A stretch of DNA of 64,000 nt from Streptomyces sp. D2-8 (GTDB lineage: Bacteria > Actinomycetota > Actinomycetes > Streptomycetales > Streptomycetaceae): NCBI RefSeq assembly GCF_023184515.1, contig NZ_JAAHBP010000022.1, positions 62,001 through 126,000 on the forward strand. Reading direction: 5' to 3'. Position numbers and translations under genes: made by a program. Below the pieces are notes generated by a model, which was not told the origin of the DNA, ran no database searches, and saw nothing but the letters and a program-made list of their open reading frames with translations. This document shows, piece after piece, positions 46,631 to 57,499 of the stretch; the stretch's first letter is position 1; every line of letters begins with the position of its first letter.

Positions 46631-47674
46631 TCAGCCGACCGGGACCCCGGCTTCCAGATAGAGCGCCGCTCCGCGTTCGCGTGCCCGCAGGGCCCAGCGC
46701 AGCCGCTCGTAGCGCACCGGGGGCAGCAGGCCGGCGGCTTCCTCCTCGGTGACGAACCGCCAGGCGCGCAGCTCCGGGCCGGGCAGCAGCAGCCGCCCGG
46801 CTTCCGCGGAGTGCAGGAGACCGCCGTCGAACAGCAGGCGCAGGCCGCCGAACCCGGGGGGCGCGGGGCGCTCCCAGTCGACGACGAGCAGGCTCGGCAC
46901 CTCGTCGAGGCTGATGCCGGTCTCCTCGGCGACCTCCCGCATCCCGGCCCGCGCGGGCGCCTCGCCGGGTTCGACGACACCGCCGGGGAACTCCCAGCCG
47001 GCCTTGTACGTGGGGTCGACGAGCAGCACCCGGTCCTGCTCGTCGAAGAGGAGCACTCCGGCGGCGACGGTCTCGGCCGTGGGCTCGGGCGTCTGCACGA
47101 TGTCGCAGACGGGCACGGAGCCGCTGGTGACGGCCTCGGCGATCCGGACGGCCGTCTCGTACGGCGTGAGATCGCCGGTGTCGACCGGATGGGCATCGGC
47201 GGTGAGCCAGGAGGCGAGGGCGGCCCGGTACGGCTCGATGTGGTCGGAGGACCACTGGCGTATGCGTATCTCGCCGTCGGGTAGGTCCTGCGGGACCTCA
47301 CGGCCCGCTATGCGCTCCCGCAGTATCGTTTCGGCCGGAGCGAGCAGGATGTGGCTGACCGGAATCCTGCGCGCGGCGAGGCCGCCGAAGATCTCGTCGC
47401 GGTACTCCTGGCGCAGCAGGGTCATGGGGACGACGAGGGTCCCGCCGAGCTCGGCGAGCATCGCGGCCGCCGTATCGATCACGAGCCGCCGCCAGATCGG
47501 CAGGTCCTGGAAGTCGCCGGCCTCGGCGAGGCGCTTGGGTGGCAGCAGGTGGGCGAGCGCGCCGCCGATGACCTCCGGGTCGAAGAGCGTGCTGTTCGGG
47601 ATCAGTTCGATCAGCTCCCGTGCGGTGGTGGTCTTCCCCGCACCGAACGCGCCGTTGATCCAGACGACGGTCAC
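46631..47674 (-). CDS. NTPase-Nudix hydrolase fusion
   Basis: A 347-residue two-domain protein. Residues 1-190 are a kinase-like P-loop domain (Walker A GAFGAGKTT at 8-16) resembling AAA_33/shikimate-kinase-type small-molecule kinases. Residues 200-347 form a Nudix domain with the box GGVVEPGEAPARAGMREV, then EETGI (231-254), whose glutamates bind metal. Start is GTG 47674. The fusion suggests a phosphorylated nucleotide-like metabolite made or checked by one half and cleaved by the other; the actual substrates are unknown. Confidence 0.85.
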   Translation of the reverse strand: MTVVWINGAFGAGKTTTARELIELIPNSTLFDPEVIGGALAHLLPPKRLAEAGDFQDLPIWRRLVIDTAAAMLAELGGTLVVPMTLLRQEYRDEIFGGLAARRIPVSHILLAPAETILRERIAGREVPQDLPDGEIRIRQWSSDHIEPYRAALASWLTADAHPVDTGDLTPYETAVRIAEAVTSGSVPVCDIVQTPEPTAETVAAGVLLFDEQDRVLLVDPTYKAGWEFPGGVVEPGEAPARAGMREVAEETGISLDEVPSLLVVDWERPAPPGFGGLRLLFDGGLLHSAEAGRLLLPGPELRAWRFVTEEEAAGLLPPVRYERLRWALRARERGAALYLEAGVPVG

Positions 47675-47819
47675 AGGTCCCCCTCTTCTGTTGGCCCCCT
47701 GAGGCTTGCCCGCTCCACCCTGCCACGGAAACCAGCCGCAGTTGAGGGCGCATGACGACGGCGCCGGCGCCCCCTCACGCGGGAGCGACGGCGCCGTGGC
47801 GGCGGGGCCGTGCGGCTCG

Positions 47820-48020
47820 TCAGCCCTTCTTCTTCGCCTGGGCGCCGTCCTCCCGGTCCAGGGAGAGGCTGTCCTTGGCGACGGTCTCGTCGAGCGTCTT
47901 GAGGGTCTCGTCGACGCTCAGGGTGCCGAGGCTGTCCCCGAGGGCGTGGGACGGGGTGACCGCCGCGACGACGAAGCCGGTGGCGAGGGAGGCGATGGCG
48001 AGCATGCTGCGCTTCTTCAT
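47820..48020 (-). CDS. Small exported protein
   Basis: A 66-residue protein: signal peptide KKRSMLAIASLATGFVVAAV ending near SHA-LG, then a short acidic region (LGTLSVDETLKTLDETVAKD) and a basic AQAKKKG tail. No family recognised; small proteins of this kind are widespread in Streptomyces. Upstream of its start there is no clear ribosome site. Confidence 0.6.
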   Translation of the reverse strand: MKKRSMLAIASLATGFVVAAVTPSHALGDSLGTLSVDETLKTLDETVAKDSLSLDREDGAQAKKKG

Positions 48021-48085
48021 GCCCGACTCAACTGCCGGACCCGCTCCGGGGTCACGCGGCCGCGTGCGACCGGGCGAAGCGGGCG

Positions 48086-48322
48086 CTACGCGGAGTCGCC
48101 GTCCCGGTCGGTCGCCCACACTCCCGGCCCGCCGCCGCGCCACTCGATGAGCCCCGTGACGGCCACGTACACCTCGTCCGCGTCATCGATCCCGGCGCGC
48201 CGCAGGAACTCGGCGATGTCGAGCGGCCCGTACGCGATGCCGAGGAACTGGCCGTCCACACGGACCCGCCGGCCGCCGTCCACGGCGGGCGGGTAGACCA
48301 CGACGGGTTTCACGGACGCCAT
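48086..48322 (-). CDS. Unrecognised 78-residue protein
   Basis: The protein (KPVVVYPPAVDGGRRVRVDG, then LGIAYGPLDIAEFLRRAGID) has no signal peptide or membrane segment. The even mix of hydrophobic and acidic residues and codon bias look like real coding sequence. Function unknown; no strong ribosome site. Confidence 0.6.
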   Translation of the reverse strand: MASVKPVVVYPPAVDGGRRVRVDGQFLGIAYGPLDIAEFLRRAGIDDADEVYVAVTGLIEWRGGGPGVWATDRDGDSA

Positions 48323-48372
48323 GGCACCAGGGTGCGCGGGGACGGCGCCCGCCGCGCGCCGGGATGGGCCGT

Positions 48373-48648
48373 TCAGCCCGCTTTCCGCGTCGGCCGGAAC
48401 TCGTGGACGTCGGCGGTGAGGGTGCCGTCCTGCTGCTCGTAGTGGGACAGGGCGAGGCCCAGGCCGAAGAAGGTGGGGGCCCATTCGCCGACGAAGATGC
48501 CCCAGCGGTCGGCACGGGCGATGCCGGTGCCGGATTCCATCTTCAGGGAGCCCACCCAGGCGACGACACTGAGGCCGATGGAGGCCATGCCGGCCATGTA
48601 GGCGTGCTCGCTGCGGACACCCATCTCATGCATCTTCTTGATGATCAT
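48373..48648 (-). CDS. Unrecognised small membrane-associated protein
   Basis: A 91-residue protein with two hydrophobic stretches, YMAGMASIGLSVVAWVGSL and GIFVGEWAPTFFGLGLAL. GGAG precedes the ATG at 48648. I do not recognise its family. It is upstream of two further short genes on the same strand and could be co-transcribed with them. Confidence 0.65.
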   Translation of the reverse strand: MIIKKMHEMGVRSEHAYMAGMASIGLSVVAWVGSLKMESGTGIARADRWGIFVGEWAPTFFGLGLALSHYEQQDGTLTADVHEFRPTRKAG

Positions 48649-48735
48649 CAGCGGCTCCGTTCCGTGGGGGATTCAGGAGACGGAGTGCCCTCGACCGGCG
48701 CCGATATTCGCCTGATTTGTACTTTATGTCTGACA

Positions 48736-48781
48736 TGGTGGCCGTGAGGCGAGCCCTCGAATGCTCGCCTCACGGCCACCA
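48736..48781 (-). terminator. 19-bp perfect hairpin after the UvrA2-like gene
   Basis: TGGTGGCCGTGAGGCGAGC pairs without mismatch with its complement across an 8-base loop, starting 10 bases after the stop codon of the UvrA2-type gene. It should separate that gene from the small genes downstream. Confidence 0.88.
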
Positions 48782-48790
48782 AGGCCTCCG

Positions 48791-51193
<2,403 letters not shown>

Positions 51194-51294
51194 GGTGGCT
51201 CCATCTGTCGGGCGGGGCTGCCGCGCTCGGACGATCTCGTTCCCCCGCACCGGTCCCGGGGGGGGGCGGCGCGGGGGATGCGGTGCGGGGGGGG

Positions 51295-51717
51295 CTACTG
51301 CGCCTTCAGCTGCTGGATGCGGACCATGTTGCCCGCGGGGTCGCGGAAGGCGCAGTCGCGAACGCCGTAGGGCTGGTCCACCGGCTCCTGGACCACCTCG
51401 GCGTCGCCCGCCTGCACCCGCTCGAAGGTGCCGTCGACGTCGGTGGTGGCCAGGACGATGCCGGCGTAGGTGCCCTTGGCCATCATCTCGGCGATGGTGC
51501 GGCGCTCGTCCTCGGTGACCCCGGGGTCGGCGGCCGGCGGGTGCAGCACGATGTTCGTGCCGGGCTGACCGACGGGGCCGACCGTGATCCAGCGCATGCC
51601 CTCGTATCCGACGTCGTTTCTGACTTCGAAACCGAGGGTGTCGCGGTAGAACGCCAGGGCGGCGTCCGGGTCGTCGTGCGGAAGGAAACTGGCGTGAATC
51701 TGAAGGTCCATGGCCAT
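51295..51717 (-). CDS. VOC (glyoxalase/bleomycin-resistance) family protein
   Basis: A 140-residue protein with two VOC half-barrels: HASFLPHDDPDAALAFYRDT and GIVLATTDVDGTFERVQAGD, then the ending DCAFRDPAGNMVRIQQ typical of the family. The AraC gene ends 4 bases upstream, so translation is coupled. Start choice among a GTG at 51720 and ATGs at 51717 and 51711 is uncertain. Function (metal-dependent ligand binding or catalysis) unknown. Confidence 0.88.
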   Translation of the reverse strand: MAMDLQIHASFLPHDDPDAALAFYRDTLGFEVRNDVGYEGMRWITVGPVGQPGTNIVLHPPAADPGVTEDERRTIAEMMAKGTYAGIVLATTDVDGTFERVQAGDAEVVQEPVDQPYGVRDCAFRDPAGNMVRIQQLKAQ

Positions 51718-51721
51718 CACG

Positions 51722-52165
51722 CTAGTTTCGGCTCGGGGCGGGCGCTTCTCGATTCCTGATCGGTCTGGTCACCTGCTTCGCCACGCACGACGGAATGCCC
51801 GCCGTCGCGCGCGCCGCCTCGCGCCGGTAGGCACTGGGCGGCATGCCCACCAGCTCGGTGAAACGGGTGCTGAAGGTGCCCAGCGACGCGCAGCCGACCT
51901 CGAAGCACACCTCGGTGACGCTGAGGTCGCCCCGGCGCAGCAGCGCCATCGCGCGCTCGATGCGCCGCGTCATGAGATAGCTGTACGGCGACTCGCCGTA
52001 CGCCTGCCGGAACTCACGGCTGAGGTGCCCGGCCGACATGTGCACACCCCGGGCGAGCGCCTCGACGTCCAGAGGCTTCGCGTACTCCCGGTCGATCCGG
52101 TCCTTGACGCGGCGCAGTCGAGCGAGGTCGCGCAGGTGCTGCGCCGAGGCGGGTCTGCTGCTCAC
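51722..52165 (-). CDS. AraC-family regulator of short type
   Basis: A 147-residue AraC protein made mostly of the two-HTH domain: DVEALARGVHMSAGHLSREF and SVTEVCFEVGCASLGTFSTR, with SPYSYLMTRRIERAM between them. No ligand domain is present. Upstream GTG 52165 starts SSRPASAQHLRDL, shared by homologues. It is operonic with the VOC gene, its likely target. Confidence 0.9.
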   Translation of the reverse strand: MSSRPASAQHLRDLARLRRVKDRIDREYAKPLDVEALARGVHMSAGHLSREFRQAYGESPYSYLMTRRIERAMALLRRGDLSVTEVCFEVGCASLGTFSTRFTELVGMPPSAYRREAARATAGIPSCVAKQVTRPIRNREAPAPSRN

Positions 52166-52208
52166 AAGCGCGATCGTGCCACATCGCACGCACGTGCGGT
52201 TGATTTCC

Positions 52209-52239
52209 GGCTATACGGACCGAACCGGTCCGTATAGCC
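52209..52239. repeat. 31-bp perfect inverted repeat
   Basis: GGCTATACGGACC and its exact complement flank the 5-base loop GAACC. It stands between the stop of the ROK gene and the start of the AraC gene. It could be a terminator for the first, or a symmetrical operator covering a TATAGC -10 box of the second. The low GC content of the stem favours a protein-binding site, but both readings are open. Confidence 0.65.
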
Positions 52240-52326
52240 CCGGGTCACCGTCAGCCACCGCACCGGCCCGGGTCCGCCTTACGTCACCGCAGGCTGAACG
52301 TTCCTGCCCGATCAGCCGACCCGGTC

Positions 52327-53277
52327 TCACACCCCGGCCGCCGCGTCCGTCCGCTTCGCCAGGGCTGCCGCCGCCGCGCCCACCAGCCCGGCGTCGGTGC
52401 CCATCTGCGCCGGCGCCACGGTCAGGTTCCGGACGAAGGACAGCGTCGCGTAGGTGCTCAGGGCCTTGCGCAGGGGGTCGAACAGGACATCGCCCGCTTT
52501 GCCCACTCCCCCGCCGATCACGGCGATGTCGATCTCCACGAGGGTCGCGGTTGCGGCGATCCCGGCGGCCAGGGCCTGGGCAGCGCGTTCGAAGGAGGCG
52601 ACGGCGACCGGGTCGCCGGACCGGGCGGCGGCGGCCACCGCGGCGGCGGACGTGTCACCGTCGGGGCCGGGCCGCCAGCCGTTCTCCAGGGCGCGCCGGG
52701 CGATGTTGGGGCCGCTCGCGATGCGTTCCACGCAGCCGTGCGAGCCGCACGGGCACAGATCGCCGTCGAGGTCCACGCTGATGTGGCCGATGTGACCCGC
52801 GTTGCCGGTGGGCCCGGGATGCAGCCGGCCGCCGAGCACCAGACCGCCGCCGACGCCCGTGGAGACGACCATGCACAGCGCGTTGTCGTGGCCGCGGGCG
52901 GCGCCCTGCCAGTGTTCGGCCGCCGTGATCGCCACCCCGTCACCGATCAGCTCGACCGGCAGATTCCCGGCGGCGGCCCGGACCCGGGCGACGAGCGGGT
53001 AGTCGCGCCAGCCGGGCACGTTCACCGGGCTCACCGTGCCCGCCGAGGCGTCCACGGGCCCGGCGCTGCCGATCGCCACCGCCGTGGCACGCTCCCACAG
53101 CGGCGACGCGGTGAGCTCGCCGAGCACCTCCTCCACGGCCCGCATCACGGTGTCGCCGGCCTCCCGGGCGGGCGTCGGCCGCTGGGCGCGGACCAAGATC
53201 CGGCCATGGCCGTCCACCAGAGCGCCGGCGATCTTGGTACCGCCGATGTCGAGCGCGGCCACGAGGTCGGTGTGCAT
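52327..53277 (-). CDS. ROK-family sugar kinase (glucokinase-like)
   Basis: A 316-residue ROK kinase. ATP-binding DIGGTKIAGALVDGHG at the start, the central EHWQGAARGHDNALCMVVST and the zinc motif CPCGSHGCVE with GHIGHISV just before it mark the family; the last strand is IAVIGGGVGKAGDVLFD. It phosphorylates glucose or a related sugar such as N-acetylmannosamine. Divergent from a LacI gene, sharing the GACAACGTTGTC palindrome. Confidence 0.93.
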   Translation of the reverse strand: MHTDLVAALDIGGTKIAGALVDGHGRILVRAQRPTPAREAGDTVMRAVEEVLGELTASPLWERATAVAIGSAGPVDASAGTVSPVNVPGWRDYPLVARVRAAAGNLPVELIGDGVAITAAEHWQGAARGHDNALCMVVSTGVGGGLVLGGRLHPGPTGNAGHIGHISVDLDGDLCPCGSHGCVERIASGPNIARRALENGWRPGPDGDTSAAAVAAAARSGDPVAVASFERAAQALAAGIAATATLVEIDIAVIGGGVGKAGDVLFDPLRKALSTYATLSFVRNLTVAPAQMGTDAGLVGAAAAALAKRTDAAAGV

Positions 53278-53405
53278 CAGAGTCGGATCTCCCCGTCGGG
53301 CATGAGAAAAACGCCGAGAATGGCCATCAAGCAGGGCAAGCAGCAGACCGGTCCCGCGGAGGTGCACGGGGCCGGAGATTGCGGTGGACAGTCTCCCCCG
53401 AGTCT

Positions 53406-53417
53406 GACAACGTTGTC
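53406..53417. promoter_or_regulatory. LacI-type operator between the ROK kinase and LacI genes
   Basis: GACAACGTTGTC is a perfect 12-bp palindrome with the CG centre typical of LacI-family sites. A TATGCT box at 53425-53430 lies just to its right. Both divergent genes could be repressed from here. Confidence 0.65.
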
Positions 53418-53472
53418 CAGGCTCTATGCTCGACGCCACATCCTCATACAAACCCAGGAGCGACGCACCCCC

Positions 53473-54537
53473 GTGGACGACAGGACAGGACGCCGCACCG
53501 TGCCCCAGACCCCCCTCCGATCCGCCACGCGCTACGGCACCCGGCCGACCATGAAGGACGTCGCGGCCCGCGCCGGAGTCGGGCTCAAGACGGTCTCCCG
53601 TGTCGTGAACGGCGAGCCGGGGGTCACCCCGGAGACGGAGCGGCGGGTCCAGGAGGCGATCGACGCCCTCGGCTTCCGCCGCAACGACAGCGCGCGGGTG
53701 CTGCGCAAGGGCCGCACGGCGAGCATCGGCCTGGTCCTGGAGGACCTCGCGGACCCCTTCTACGGGCCGCTGAGCCGGTCGGTCGAGGAGGTGGCCCGCG
53801 CGCACGGCGCCCTGCTCATCAACGGCTCCAGCGCGGAGGATCCCGAGCGCGAGCAGGAGCTGGTGCTGGCCCTGTGCGCGCGGCGGGTGGACGGGCTGGT
53901 GGTGATCCCGGCCGGGGACGACCACCGGTATCTGGAGCCGGAGCTCAAGGCGGGTGTCGCCACGGTGTTCGTGGACCGGCCGGCCGGGCACATCGACGCC
54001 GACGTGGTCCTGTCGGACAACTTCGGCGGCGCCCGCGACGGCGTCGCCCACCTCATCGCGCACGGGCACCGCCGGATCGGCTTCATCGGCGACATGCCCC
54101 GCATCCACACCGCCGCCGAGCGGCTGCGCGGCTACCGCGCCGCGATGGGGGACGCGGGCATACCGGTGGCGGGCTCCTGGATGTCCCTCGGCGTCACCGA
54201 CCCCGAGCGGGTGCGCAGGGCGGCCGAGGAGATGCTCACCGGCCCGGACCCGGTCACGGCGATCTTCGCCGGCAACAACCGGGTGACGGTCACCGTGATC
54301 CGCGTGCTCGCCGAGCAGGCCCGCCGTGTCGCCCTGGTCGGCTTCGACGACATCGAGCTCGCCGACCTGCTCCAGCCGGGCGTCACGGTCGTCGCCCAGG
54401 ACGCGTCGGACATCGGCCGCACCGCGGCGGACCGCCTCTTCCGGCAGCTGGACGGCACCCTTGTCACCCCCGAGCGCATCGAGCTGCCGACCCGGCTGAT
54501 CACCCGCGGCTCGGGCGAGATCCCCCCGGCGGACTGA
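53473..54537 (+). CDS. LacI-family repressor
   Basis: A 354-residue LacI protein: PTMKDVAARAGVGLKTVSRV headpiece, GFRRNDSARVLRKGRT hinge, then an effector domain with IGLVLEDLADPFYGPL, AIFAGNNRVTVTVIRVLAEQ and VALVGFDDIELADLLQPG. A long N-terminal tail of about 25 residues depends on the GTG at 53473; a GTG at 53500 is an alternative. Divergent from ROK kinase; probable autorepressor. Confidence 0.9.
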   Translation: MDDRTGRRTVPQTPLRSATRYGTRPTMKDVAARAGVGLKTVSRVVNGEPGVTPETERRVQEAIDALGFRRNDSARVLRKGRTASIGLVLEDLADPFYGPLSRSVEEVARAHGALLINGSSAEDPEREQELVLALCARRVDGLVVIPAGDDHRYLEPELKAGVATVFVDRPAGHIDADVVLSDNFGGARDGVAHLIAHGHRRIGFIGDMPRIHTAAERLRGYRAAMGDAGIPVAGSWMSLGVTDPERVRRAAEEMLTGPDPVTAIFAGNNRVTVTVIRVLAEQARRVALVGFDDIELADLLQPGVTVVAQDASDIGRTAADRLFRQLDGTLVTPERIELPTRLITRGSGEIPPAD

Positions 54538-54544
54538 GCGGCCG

Positions 54545-55360
54545 ATGGACGACGCCACCGATCGCACGCTGCGGGCACTCGGCACGGCCGAGGCGCCGCG
54601 CGAGCATCCCCTGCTGTATCCGGGCGCGTGGCCCGCCGATTCCGGGCTTCTCGACGGGGACTGCTTCCTGCCGCTGGAGCAACTGGTCCACGAGGACCGC
54701 ACGCCGGTCATCGCCATCGGCTCCAACGGCTGCCCCGGCCAGCTGCGGCACAAGATGACGGAGTTCGGGATCACGTCGCCGCTGCCGATGGTGAAGGCAC
54801 GGGTGACCGGTGTCGACGCCGGCGTCTCCGCACATGTGAGCCGCATGGGGTACGTGTCGGCCTCGCCGGTCGGCGCCCCGGACACCGTGCGGGAGTTGTT
54901 CGTCCTGTGGCTCGACGCCCAGCAGCTCGCGGTGATCGACGCGAGCGAGGGCGTGCCGGTGCCGGGCGGCAACTTCGACCGGGCCTGGCTGCCGTCGCCC
55001 GACGTCCGGATCGAGTTCGCGGACGGCACGCGCCTGCCCGGGGCGTACGCCTACGTCAACCGGCACGGCGTCCTCCACGACGGCACGGGCACTCCGCGCA
55101 CGCACCCGGGTGAGCGGGAACTGCTGACCGAGCTCCTCGTCGGGCTGCCGCGTCTGCGGGAGCTGTTCGGTGTCGTGCCCGAGGAGTTCTGCGCGCGGGC
55201 CCGCGGGGACCGGCGGCTGTGCGAGCGGGGCACGCGGCTGTTCATCGAGGAGAAGCTGGTGACGGCCTCCGGTCTGGAGCGGTATGTGGCTGCCTCGGCG
55301 CGGGATCAGCAGAGCGGGAGCCCGGGGACCGGCGCGTCGTTGTCGCCGCCCTTGATGTAG
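54545..55360 (+). CDS. Gamma-glutamylcyclotransferase-fold-like protein
   Basis: A 271-residue protein. Its segment VIAIGSNGCPGQLRHKMTEF resembles the YGSN-type phosphate-binding loop of GGCT/AIG2-like proteins, and WLDAQQLAVIDASEGVP fits the second half of that fold. A key glutamate cannot be confirmed by eye, so activity is unproven. It follows the LacI gene by 7 bp and overlaps the kinase gene on the other strand by 55 bp at the 3' end, where the sequence is low in structure. Confidence 0.6.
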   Translation: MDDATDRTLRALGTAEAPREHPLLYPGAWPADSGLLDGDCFLPLEQLVHEDRTPVIAIGSNGCPGQLRHKMTEFGITSPLPMVKARVTGVDAGVSAHVSRMGYVSASPVGAPDTVRELFVLWLDAQQLAVIDASEGVPVPGGNFDRAWLPSPDVRIEFADGTRLPGAYAYVNRHGVLHDGTGTPRTHPGERELLTELLVGLPRLRELFGVVPEEFCARARGDRRLCERGTRLFIEEKLVTASGLERYVAASARDQQSGSPGTGASLSPPLM

Positions 55361-57345
55361 ACGTCGCTGACGTAGACGTTCGTGTTGCCGCTGTCGTCGT
55401 CGGTCTTCGCCCACCAGACGTTGGTCCACTCCCCGGACGTCTCGCGGCGGCCCAGGTTCTGCTGGCAGTAGAAGTAGTTGGTGCCCGCGTTGAGGATGCC
55501 GGCCTTGGTGCCGGAGGCGGTGTAGGAGTCGGCGGTCTTCCAGACCTGGCAGTTGTACTTGCCGCCGCCGATGGGGTGGCAGACCGGGGCCGGGGTGGTC
55601 GGGCCGCCGCCTGTCGTGGCGCCGCCGTCCGGCGTCCCTCCGCCGTTGTCGCCGGTGGTGCCGCCGCCGGTGGCCTTGGCGGGGGGCGCGGTGGTCGCCC
55701 GGCCGGTGGGCTCGGGGTCCTTCGTGTCGCCGGGACTCTCGGACGGGGCCTTGCCCGTGTCGACGCCCTGCTGCGTGGGTCTCCGGGCGCTCGAGCCGTC
55801 GTCCGCGCCGCTGGGCTCGGAGGACCCGGCATCCGCACGGGCGGCGCCGGTCCCTGTGCCGGTCTCTCTGCCGCCGGAATCGCCGAGGAGGGCGACCGTG
55901 GTGCCGGCGGCGGCGAGGACGACGGTGACGGCCGCGACGGCGAGCAGGACGCGCGTCCTGCGGCGGGACGCCGCGCGGTCGGCGTTCAGCGGGCCGGTGG
56001 GGGCGGAGACGCCGGGAGCGGTGCTGCCGGGGCCGACCGGGCCGAAGCCCTGGGGGCTGGTGCCCGGGTTCTGCGGGCCGGGGCCCGAGGGCATGGGGTG
56101 ACCGGAGCCCGAGGCCTGCGCGCCGGGGCCCGTCGGCGCGGGGTGCCCGGAGCCCGTTCCCTGCGCACCGGAGCCGGTTCCCTGCGCGCCGGGGCCCGTC
56201 GGCGGGGCGTGACCGGATCCTGTGCCCTGCGGGCCGAAGCCTCCCGGCGCCGGCCCGCCGGCACCGGCGTGCCCTGGACCGTCATGGCCCTCGGTCCCCG
56301 CCGCCCCCGCGGCTCCGAGCGCGGCTGCCGTGCCGAGGCCCGGGGTCTTCGCGCTTCCGTGGGGTCCTGCGGCGCCCGGCTGCGGGGGTCCGAACCCCGG
56401 CGGCACCGACGGGACGCTGCGCTCCGTCTCCGCGCGCGGGGGCGTGGCCGCGGGGCCCCGCAAGGGAGAGGTCGGTGTGTCCGTGCCGCCCGCGTCCGCG
56501 ACCGCCTGGAGCAGTGCGCGGGCCTGGTCGGCTTCCGGGCGGGACTCGGGGCGTTTGTCCATCAGCCGCTGGAGGACGGGCGCGAGGGAGCTGGCGCGAC
56601 GGGCCTCCGGCAGCGGCTCGGTGACGATCGCGGTGAGCGTGGAGAACGTGGAGGTGCGGCGGAAGGGCGAGGAGCCCTCGACGGCCGCGTACAGCGTGGC
56701 GCCCAGGGCCCAGATGTCGGAGGCGGGGCCCGGGTCGGCGCCCTGGGCGCGTTCGGGGGCCAGGTAGTCGAGGGAGCCGACGAGTTCGCCGCTGCGCGTG
56801 AGGCGCGTGGCCGAACCGTCCCCCGGATCGTCCATCGTGGCGATGCCGAAGTCGGTGAGGACGACCCGGCCCGAGCGGTCGAGGAGGATGTTGCCCGGCT
56901 TGACGTCCCGGTGCAGGACGCCGGCGCGGTGGGCTGCGGCCAGCGCGTCCATGACCTTCGCGCCGATCCCGGTCGCCTCACCCGGGTCCAGCGGGCCGCG
57001 CTCGCGCAGGACGTCGTCCAGGGACGGCCCGTCGACCAGCTCCATCACGATGAGCGGGCGGCCGTCGACCTTGGCGATGTCGTGCACGGCGATGACGCCG
57101 GGGTGTCGCACCCGGGCCGCCGCACGCGCCTCGCGCTGCATCCGCAGTCGTAGATCGGCCAGTTCGGGACCGGCCGCGTCCGTGTAGGTACGCAGTTCCT
57201 TGACCGCGACCTCACGGCCGAGGACCTCGTCGACGGCCTTCCAGACGACGCCCATGCCGCCGCGCCCCAGCGCCGCCGTGACGCGATAGCGGCCTGCCAG
57301 CAGCCGTCCGGCCCCGTCCGTCTGCCCGTACTCCCCCGTCGACAC
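55306..57345 (-). CDS. Receptor-type Ser/Thr protein kinase with unrecognised outer domain
   Basis: A 679-residue kinase. The catalytic domain (about 18-270) shows LGRGGMGVVWKA, the ATP-binding lysine in AVKEL (Lys49), catalytic HRDVKPGN (Asp147), DFG (Asp165) and DYLAPE. A 190-residue Pro/Gly-rich linker with GPGAQGTGSGHP-like repeats leads to one membrane helix (about 465-487). Outside is another disordered Thr/Ser-rich tract, then a roughly 95-residue domain with cysteines in VCHPIG, KYNCQVW, FYCQQN and the final LPLC. No PASTA repeats. The GTG start has GGGGCAG upstream. Confidence 0.92.
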   Translation of the reverse strand: MSTGEYGQTDGAGRLLAGRYRVTAALGRGGMGVVWKAVDEVLGREVAVKELRTYTDAAGPELADLRLRMQREARAAARVRHPGVIAVHDIAKVDGRPLIVMELVDGPSLDDVLRERGPLDPGEATGIGAKVMDALAAAHRAGVLHRDVKPGNILLDRSGRVVLTDFGIATMDDPGDGSATRLTRSGELVGSLDYLAPERAQGADPGPASDIWALGATLYAAVEGSSPFRRTSTFSTLTAIVTEPLPEARRASSLAPVLQRLMDKRPESRPEADQARALLQAVADAGGTDTPTSPLRGPAATPPRAETERSVPSVPPGFGPPQPGAAGPHGSAKTPGLGTAAALGAAGAAGTEGHDGPGHAGAGGPAPGGFGPQGTGSGHAPPTGPGAQGTGSGAQGTGSGHPAPTGPGAQASGSGHPMPSGPGPQNPGTSPQGFGPVGPGSTAPGVSAPTGPLNADRAASRRRTRVLLAVAAVTVVLAAAGTTVALLGDSGGRETGTGTGAARADAGSSEPSGADDGSSARRPTQQGVDTGKAPSESPGDTKDPEPTGRATTAPPAKATGGGTTGDNGGGTPDGGATTGGGPTTPAPVCHPIGGGKYNCQVWKTADSYTASGTKAGILNAGTNYFYCQQNLGRRETSGEWTNVWWAKTDDDSGNTNVYVSDVYIKGGDNDAPVPGLPLC

Positions 57346-57435
57346 CGCTGCCCCGTTCCTGTGGCCCCACCGGCCGCACCGACGACCGACACCGTCGGTG
57401 CGTGGCGTACAGACTACGGGGCGGCGGTGACGGCG

Positions 57436-57456
57436 ACAGCCGTCGGCGACGGCTGT
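57436..57456 (-). terminator. Hairpin after the aldolase-family gene
   Basis: ACAGCCGTC and GACGGCTGT form a perfect 9-bp stem with a 3-base loop 44 bases downstream of the stop at 57500, upstream of the kinase start. Confidence 0.55.
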
Positions 57457-57499
57457 GACAGGGCCGGTACGTGTCGGCCGAACCGCCGTACGGAGGCCG

